A stretch of 64,000 bases of DNA from Turnera subulata. Taxonomy: Eukaryota; Streptophyta; Magnoliopsida; Malpighiales; Passifloraceae. This document shows, piece by piece, positions 57,400 to 64,000 of this stretch. Numbering within the stretch: the stretch's first letter is position 1; the number at the start of each line of letters is the position of its first letter. The notes below the pieces were generated by a model. The model had not been told where the DNA came from, ran no database searches, and was given only the letters and a program-made list of their open reading frames with translations. Both the position numbers and the translations under genes were made by a program. The stretch covers positions 1-64,000 of the forward strand of contig JAKUCV010002273.1 in NCBI GenBank assembly GCA_028386065.3, given 5' to 3'.

Positions 57400-58977
57400 T
57401 GTCACGGCCGGTCAAACATGACCGGCCAGGCACCCGAGCCAGCCTAGCGACCAGCACAGGGCACCCAAAGGCCTAAGACAAACTAAAGGCAGAAGCTAGC
57501 CAGATGGGCAGCAGTAACTAACGCGCAGAAATTATCAAAGCGGGCATCACAATATAAAGTACAGACGTGTACACGTAAACATTCAACTTATTTTACATAG
57601 ATTATGTACAGTAAGTCGGGGCACTACAAGCATCAGTTTTTAGCCAACCCTCACAAGCTCATATACTCTAAGAGAGACCAAGTCTAGCTATGTACCCATC
57701 GCTACAAAAATACGCCTCTCGAACCTGCCCACACCAGCTGCTTGTGCTCTCCTAGCCCTGAAACATGGGTGTGGAAAGAATGGGGGGTGAGTCCACGGCT
57801 CAGTAAGCAGGTGGTCATACCAGGCATTAGCAAAGACACAAACAAGCGCCAAATAACATCCAATAACCAAACATCTCAAGTCACCGTGATCAGCCCACGG
57901 GTAAGCTATCGTGGAGTTGTACCTAGCCTACCTGCGGGTCTGGTAGCCCTGCCAACAGTGTTTCTTCTTAGCCTACAGCCCCACGTACGAGGCATATCAG
58001 TTTGGCTACCACAACCACACACGGCGCCAAGCACAACACCACCATCATCTCAATTGACCAAGCAGCCTAGGAGCACTGCAAGGTCCACCATCAAACCATC
58101 TCACGTAATGTCATGATGCAAATGGAATGCATGGAATGCATAGTCCGAATATCAGACTCATCTCAAGCTGAGGCATATTATCAAACATCTCAACATCTCA
58201 ATTGCACCATAGGTGCCATCTCAATAGGAAATTGGATCATCCACTAAGCCAATAAGCATCACAGCCATCACACAAGTATGCAACCAAACTTACACAAATT
58301 CAGGCCTCACAAGGCCCTTCTCCTTCCTTTTGCGCTCCTTGGGTTCTAGTACCTGCCCATGCATAAAGATACATTAACAACGAGCACAACATCAGTTAAG
58401 TAGCAAAGCATCAATTAAAGAGGCGTTTACACCTAAGTGCCAGTGCATTGGTACACCCATAGGCTCGCCAACAGGCTAACCATGGGACCAAGGGTGCACC
58501 AGCAGGGCCAACTGCACATTTTAGCGCACCATTTGGCCTCCCACAAGGCCAATTGTGCACCCAATCACTCAATTAACACCCCCACGCAACCAAAAACCGT
58601 CTTACAACCTAAACACATAGCATCACAGCCTTAGGCTTCCCACAAAACCGAATTGGTGCACTGTCCAAACTCACAGCACACCTAGCAAGTCAATTCATAC
58701 CAAAACCACTAAAAAATCCAACTCAGATCACTTACCCCTTTCCTTTGCGTGCTTACTACTTGAGAGAACCCTGAAGATGGCCAAGTATTTTCTCCCTTAG
58801 TGCCTATCTCGTTTCTGGGCAGAAATGGGGCTTGAGGTGCTTGCTTGACTACTTAAACTCAAGCTAGTAGCTCAGTCAGCAGCCACTTGCAGCCCCCTTC
58901 TCCCCAAAATCTGCCACCTTGCTCAAACTCTTCTCCACCACCTACTTAAATTCCAACCTATCAACTTAAGCCAACAT

Positions 58978-59054
<77 letters not shown>

Positions 59055-59252
59055 ATACTTTGCCCTCATTCAGTTTTATCAAGCAATCAGCACACACTAA
59101 CCCGTAATTAAGACTAATTACAAACTAATTAATCAAACCGAGCCAATGCTAGCCAACAGAAACCGTAGGTTAGCCAACTGAGGCCAACTCTCATCCCAGC
59201 GCCCATCCTCATCAAGTAAACATACTAGGCTTCGATTAGTCGGGTTATCACA
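57400..59252 (-). repeat. 3' LTR of chromovirus E with 76-C run
   Basis: An 1853-bp LTR with TG...CA ends. A homopolymer of 76 C occupies 58979-59054. An LTR word typical of Tekay (GGGTGAGTCCACGGCTCAGT) lies near 57785. Confidence 0.88.
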
Positions 59253-60537
59253 TCATCTCCCCCTTTATAGAATTCGTCCTCGAATTTACCTGAAAATAGG
59301 TGCGGGTACTTGTCCAGCATCTCTTTTTCGGATTCCCAAGTAACCTCCTGCCCTGAGGCATCTTCCCACAAAAGCTTCACAGAAGTGACTTCCTTATTAC
59401 GGAGTCTACGTGCCTGCCTGTCTACTATCATAATTGGTTGTGCTTTATATGTTAGTTCTTCCCCCAACTGAATATCTTGTGGTACAAGGACATGTGAGGG
59501 ATCCCGCAAATATTTTCTTAACTTCGAGACATGAAACACCGGGTGAATTTGTGACATTTTCGTGGGTATTGCAAGATGATATGCTACTGGTCCAATCCTC
59601 TCAAGTATCTCAAATGGACCTAAATATCGAGGGCTCAACTTTCCTTTCTTTCCGAACAGAAATACTCCTTTGGTGGGCGACACTTTGAGGAATACCATGT
59701 CCCCAACTGAAAATTCCAACTCCCGTCTTCTATTGTCTGCGTAGGACTTTTGTCTACTTTGGGCAGTCGCCAAATTCTTCCGAGCTATCTTTACTTTCTC
59801 GGCTGTCAGTTCCACAATTTCAGGTCCGAGTAGTCTCTTGACTCCAACTTCATCCCAACAGACTGGTGTTCGACATCTGCGGCCATATAACATCTCATAT
59901 GGGGCCATACCAATACTGGATTGATAACTATTATTGTAAGCAAACTCGACAAGTGACAAGTATTTATCCCAACTGTTTCTGTAACCTAGCACACAAGCTC
60001 TCAGCATATCTTCCAGAATTTGTATCACCCGTTCACTTTGCCCATCTGTTTGAGGGTGGAATGCCGTACTCAAATCAAGTAGAGTTCCCACAGCTTCCTG
60101 GAAGCTTCGCCAAAATCTTGATGTGAATTGCGGACCTCGATCAGAAACTATCGATGCCGGCACACCATGTAATCTCACAACTTCATCAATATAAATTTGA
60201 GCTAGTTTGGCAAAATTATAAGTAGTCTTCACTGGCAAAAAGTGAGCAGATTTACTTATTCTATCTACAATCACCCAAATGGAATCAAATCCACCCGCAG
60301 TGCGGGCAATCCACTAACAAAATCCATAGCAACTCTTTCCCACTTCCATTCTGGGACAGACAAGGGCTGAAGCAACCCTGGTGGTTTTTTATGCTCACCC
60401 TTTACTTGTTGGCATATCAAACATTTAGCAACATAATCTGCCACATCCCGCTTCATGTTATTCCACCAATAATGTGTTTTCAAATCGTGATACATCTTGG
60501 TGGAACCCAGGTGCAGTGTGTATCGAGTCTGATGTGC
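59225..60537 (-). pseudogene. Chromovirus E integrase with chromodomain
   Basis: The zinc domain (HLGSTKMYHDLKTHYWW, then CLICQQVKG) and first Asp (WERVAMDFVSGLP) lie at 60290-60530. A frameshift near 60280 precedes VDRISKSAHFLPVKT, and the core continues with IVSDRGPQFTSRFW and the Glu in FHPQTDGQSERVIQ. The C-terminal part has HPVFHVSKLRKYL and a chromodomain-like end (EVTWESEKEMLDKYPHLF) running to 59225, slightly into the LTR. Catalytic residues are intact. The frame breaks once or twice. Confidence 0.92.
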
Positions 60538-62013
60538 CTATTTCAAAAGTTTGCTACGAAGATTACCGACATCAGGGACATACTTCCTTGTGCCCAACCT
60601 TAGAATACCATCATCCGATACCACAAATCCAGCTAGTTCCCCCAGGCTTGCCTTTCCCTTCCATGATTTTGTTTCCGTGTCATCATTTTGGGCCTTAGCA
60701 ATTTCCTCACTTAAAACAGGACGCACTTGATAGTGTGCCAATAATACTCCTGATTCAGCTACCTCACATTGCAAGCCTTGGTCCAACAACTCATGCCAAG
60801 CTCCAACTGAGGGTCTTCTGGCCACACTAAGATGCGCCAAACTACCAACAGATTTCCGGCTTAATGCATCCGCTACAACATTTGCTTTTCCGGGATGATA
60901 CTTGATAACGCAATCATAATCCTTGAGCAACTCTACCCATCTCCGTTTTCTTAAGTTCAGATCCCGTTCCTCCATTATGTACTTCAAACTTTTGTGGTCC
61001 GTGTAAATCTCACAAGGTTCCCCACACAAATAATGTCTCCAGATTTTCAAAGCAAACACCACTGCTGCCATCTCAAGGTCGTGCACCGGGTAATTTTACT
61101 CATTCTTTTTTAGTTTCCGGGATGCATAGGCATTCACCTTGCCATCCTGCATCAAAACGCAGCCCAAACCAATCCTTGATGCATCACAATAAACAGTATA
61201 CACACCATTCTCCTTTGGCAATGCAAGTATTGGTGCAATGGTTAACCTATGTTTCAGCTCCTGGAAGCTAGTCTCACAAGAATTAGACCACACAAACTGT
61301 TACTTCTTTTGGGTCAATCCACACAATGGTGCAGCAATAGAGGAAAAGCCCTCAACAAAAAGACGGTAATAGCCTGCCAACCCAAGAAAACTCCATACTT
61401 CAGTCACATTGGTCGGCCTTGGCCACTTCACAATTGCCTCCACCTTCTGCGGGTCTACTTCAATACCCTTAGCCGATATTACATGGCCTAGAAATGATAC
61501 TCTTTCCAACCACAATTCGCACTTGGAAAATTTTGCAAACAATTTCTGTTTCCGTAGAATCTGCAACACAATTCCCAAATGCACCTCATGCTCCTCTTTA
61601 GTTTTAGAGTACACCAACACATCATCAATAAAAACAATCACAAACTTGTCAAGGTATTGCTTGAACACTCGATTCATCAAGTCCATAAACGCTACAGGTG
61701 CATTCGTAAGTCCGAATGGCATCACCAAAAACTCATAGTGCCCATACCTTGTCAGAAAAGCTGTTATCCGCACATCTTCCTCCTTAATCTTCAACTGATG
61801 GTAACCTGACCTCAAATCAATCTTTGAAAAGTACTTTGCCCCCTGCAATGGATCAAATAAATCATCGATGCGGGGCAATGGATACCATCGAGCCATCTTT
61901 TTTTTAACAAACAAAACCGGAGCTCCCCACGGGGACGCACTAGGTCTGATAAATCCCTTGTCCAACAAATCTTGTAGCTGAGTTTTCAACTCTTTCAATT
62001 CTGTATGGGCCAT
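60538..62013 (-). pseudogene. Chromovirus E reverse transcriptase and RNase H
   Basis: RT contains [53 protein letters not shown] and the catalytic box [26 protein letters not shown] shows that about 20 residues normally present between KKKDG and YPLPRIDD are missing, which removes part of the fingers. RNase H ([42 protein letters not shown]) follows. Stops near 61297, 61093 and 60537 split it. Confidence 0.92.
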
Positions 62014-63509
62014 TCGATAGGGTGTAATTTACACGGGTTCTGCCCAGACACAAGTTCAATGCCAAACTCAATCTCACGTTCTGGTGGTAATCCCGACGAG
62101 TCATCGGGGAAAACATCAAGAATCTCATTGACAACGGAAACTTGATCAATTAAAATTTTTGGCTCACCTACACTTTGTACTGATGCTAAATACAAGTAGG
62201 CCATCTGTCGTGCCAACCAAGCCGCCCTTACAGTAAAAATTATTTGGGGTTGAGAAGAGACAAACTCCTCCTGAAAAATAAATTCTGTCTCCCCAGTACG
62301 CTGAAACTTCACCCTCTTATGGGCACAATCAACACGAGCACCATACTGGGACAGCCAATCCATGCCCAACAATACATTAAATTCTGCCATGGATAGCAAC
62401 AACAAGTCCGCCGGTAGGTAACGGTCCATCACACAAACATCACATCCCCGATATACCCTCTCAACATAAACACGCTCATCAAGAGGCATGTACACAGCCA
62501 GCGGACTCCCAAGACTACCAGGTGCTTCCCCAAAGTACTTGGCAAAATGTGAATTAACAAAGGAGTGTGTACACCCCGTATCAATCAAACATAAAGCAGG
62601 ACAAGAATTAACTTTTAGTATACCTATCACAACAGTGTTGGAGGCTTTAACATCCTCCTGGGTCAAGCAAAACACACGAGCCAGCCCCTGTCCGGGTTGG
62701 TAGTTACTGCCTCTTACAATAGCTCCACGAGCAGCACTTCCCCTGCCTCGGAAAGATGACTGGCTATCAGCCCGTTGTGGCCTGGGTGGTGGTGAAGCCA
62801 CGCTAGATGCCATGGATGTTTGTCCAACAGAGCATTCCCGAGCTATATGACCTGTCTGCCCACAAATATAACATATATTCTGCCCCACTGGACACTCCTG
62901 TGACATGTGTCCATATTTGCCACACCTAAAGCACAAACTATTAGGCCTCATTTGTATACTTTGAGTACCCTGAAATTGGCTAGTTACAGGTCTCATCGAA
63001 CTCCCCCCAAAGCTTGGGAGACCATAACTAGGACTACCCCTGAAACGAGCCCTAGGTTGGTTAACCCACAATCTTGTCTTCCCACGCCCACGAAATTGGC
63101 TTGAACCAGCAGTAAAACTCCGTTGGTTTTGGGTATTATCTTGCCTCATCCTCTTGACACTTACCTCACCTCTTTCGGCTTGAGTCTTCATCTCAATTGC
63201 CCGAGCTTTGTCTACTGCTTCAGCATAAGAGCTAAATGGTATAGCCACTAATGAGTTATAAATATAACCCTTCAGTCCTCCAATGAACCTTTTGATCTTC
63301 CTCCGCTGATCTGGAATCAAATGCAAGGCATACTTAGACAGGTTTGTGAACTTGGACTCATACTCTCCCACTGTCATGTCCCCTTGTCTTAGGAGTTCAA
63401 ATTCTGCAGCTTTTTGATCCCTAACACTCTCAGGCAGGAATCGTTCAAGAAATGCGGCACGGAACTCAGTCCAGGTCCACGGGGCGGCATCAGGCATCCT
63501 CTCCCTCAT
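61995..63509 (-). pseudogene. Chromovirus E gag (C-terminal part) and protease
   Basis: The gag core (EFRAAFLERFLPESVRDQKA, YESKFTNLSKYA) is followed by two CCHC knuckles (CFRCGKYGHMSQEC and CYICGQTGHIAREC). The aspartic protease has CLIDTGCTHSFVN and LLGMDWLSQYGA. It ends just after [12 protein letters not shown], where a frame change meets the RT frame ([11 protein letters not shown]). The 504-codon frame itself is open. Confidence 0.92.
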
Positions 63510-64000
63510 TTTGGCATCATACCATTTGTTAGCTTCATCACCCTTTAGCAGAAAGCAGCAAGACCAACTGCTCGATGATCAGTGCAGTCCATCACTCGGC
63601 AACATTTCCACACATCATCCAAAAATCATTGTGGATCTTCATTTTCAGCCCCGGAAAATGTTGGGGGGTCAAGCTTCACAAATGTCACCAAAGTTGATTC
63701 CCCGCTGTGTTCCCGTTGTACCGGGTCCTCTTTACTTTTTCGATCAGCAGCAATTGCCTCCGCGATAGTCTCAACTGCCCTGTTAATCCCATGCAAACCA
63801 GCCTTCAGCACCTCCAAAGGCAACTCTTGGGAGGCATCTGAATACTCTGTTTCGCTGGGCAACTCATCACCAGCATCCCCCAGGACAAAAGTCTCATCAG
63901 CCCCATCCTCGGCTTCCAGAACGGATTGTACATCTGGGGCGGCAACATTAGTAAACACTTCCTTTCCCAACTTCCATTTTGTCAGCTTACCTGCACACAT
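63510..64000 (-). pseudogene. Chromovirus E gag N-terminal part
   Basis: Reads from the window edge (MCAGKLTKWKLGKE) through an acidic stretch, LHGINRAVETIAEAI and LDPPTFSGAENEDPQ. A TGA at about 63624 follows, and then FLDDVWKCCRVMDC continues in the same frame toward the next piece. The true start may lie beyond the window. Confidence 0.85.

Larger units (their letters stand above)
57400..64000 (-). mobile_element. Tekay-like chromovirus E (runs off the right edge)
   Basis: The 3' LTR is 57400-59252 (TGTCACGGCC...GGGTTATCACA). The polypurine tract complement (TCTCCCCCTTTATA) follows, then on the minus strand from right to left: gag, protease, RT, RNase H, integrase and chromodomain. RT before integrase identifies Ty3/Gypsy, and the chromodomain-like end with a long LTR fits Tekay/Del. 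It inserted into the PMD-bearing element. The left flank CCTAC (57395-57399) should be repeated beyond the window. At least five coding breaks make it inactive. Confidence 0.9.

Noticed and set aside
57742..58116. Plus-strand 124-codon frame
   Set aside because: It lies inside the LTR of chromovirus E and has no domain.

Overview
This window is plant nuclear DNA, most likely from a eudicot. The evidence is a CYP71-type cytochrome P450 gene with the usual single phase-0 intron, plant-specific retrotransposon clades (SIRE-like and Ale-like Copia, chromodomain Ty3/Gypsy, Tat-like Ty3/Gypsy), a plant L1 LINE tail, a tRNA-like SINE, hAT-type MITEs and a plant mobile domain (PMD) gene. The species cannot be named from the sequence. 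The only gene that looks intact and ordinary is the P450 (5560-7212). Almost everything else is transposable-element sequence, most of it broken.

Layout. 1-1110: AT-rich sequence that looks like an old Gypsy LTR or leader. 1120-3719: Tekay-like LTR, next to a LINE tail (3722-4245). 5560-7212: the P450. 7213-10796: intergenic DNA with an atpB-like plastid fragment, a SINE and two inverted-repeat MITEs. 10797-20842: a minus-strand SIRE-type Copia (element A) with both LTRs, an AGATC target duplication and a third ORF. 20848-24082: the 3' remnant of a plus-strand SIRE-type Copia (element G).

24610-45992 is a nested stack. A plus-strand Ale-like Copia (C) is split in its 3' LTR by a minus-strand Copia (F, 29164-45892, ACTAG duplication). 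F in turn contains a 3.1-kb Tekay-like solo LTR (34780-37902, CATAA duplication), a hAT MITE (38875-39117, 8-bp duplication) and, inside its own right LTR, a SIRE-type deletion derivative (B, 39863-45776). A further hAT MITE lies at 46673-47236.

48657-49311 is the 3' end of a chromodomain Gypsy. 49336-57399 is Tat-like Gypsy material: an LTR (51110-52708), a polypurine tract, 1.6 kb of minisatellite, then an oppositely oriented, spliced but decayed PMD gene (55142-57306). This is interrupted by a minus-strand Tekay-like chromovirus (E, 57400 to beyond the window end) with a 1.85-kb LTR.

The genes do not form a pathway. The P450 would be an ER-bound monooxygenase of specialised metabolism. 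The remaining coding pieces are retrotransposon gag, protease, integrase, reverse transcriptase and RNase H genes in various states of decay. The most unusual items are the antisense PMD gene with its minisatellite 3' region, the NLS-bearing acidic third ORF of the SIRE elements, and the multi-level nesting with readable target-site duplications.
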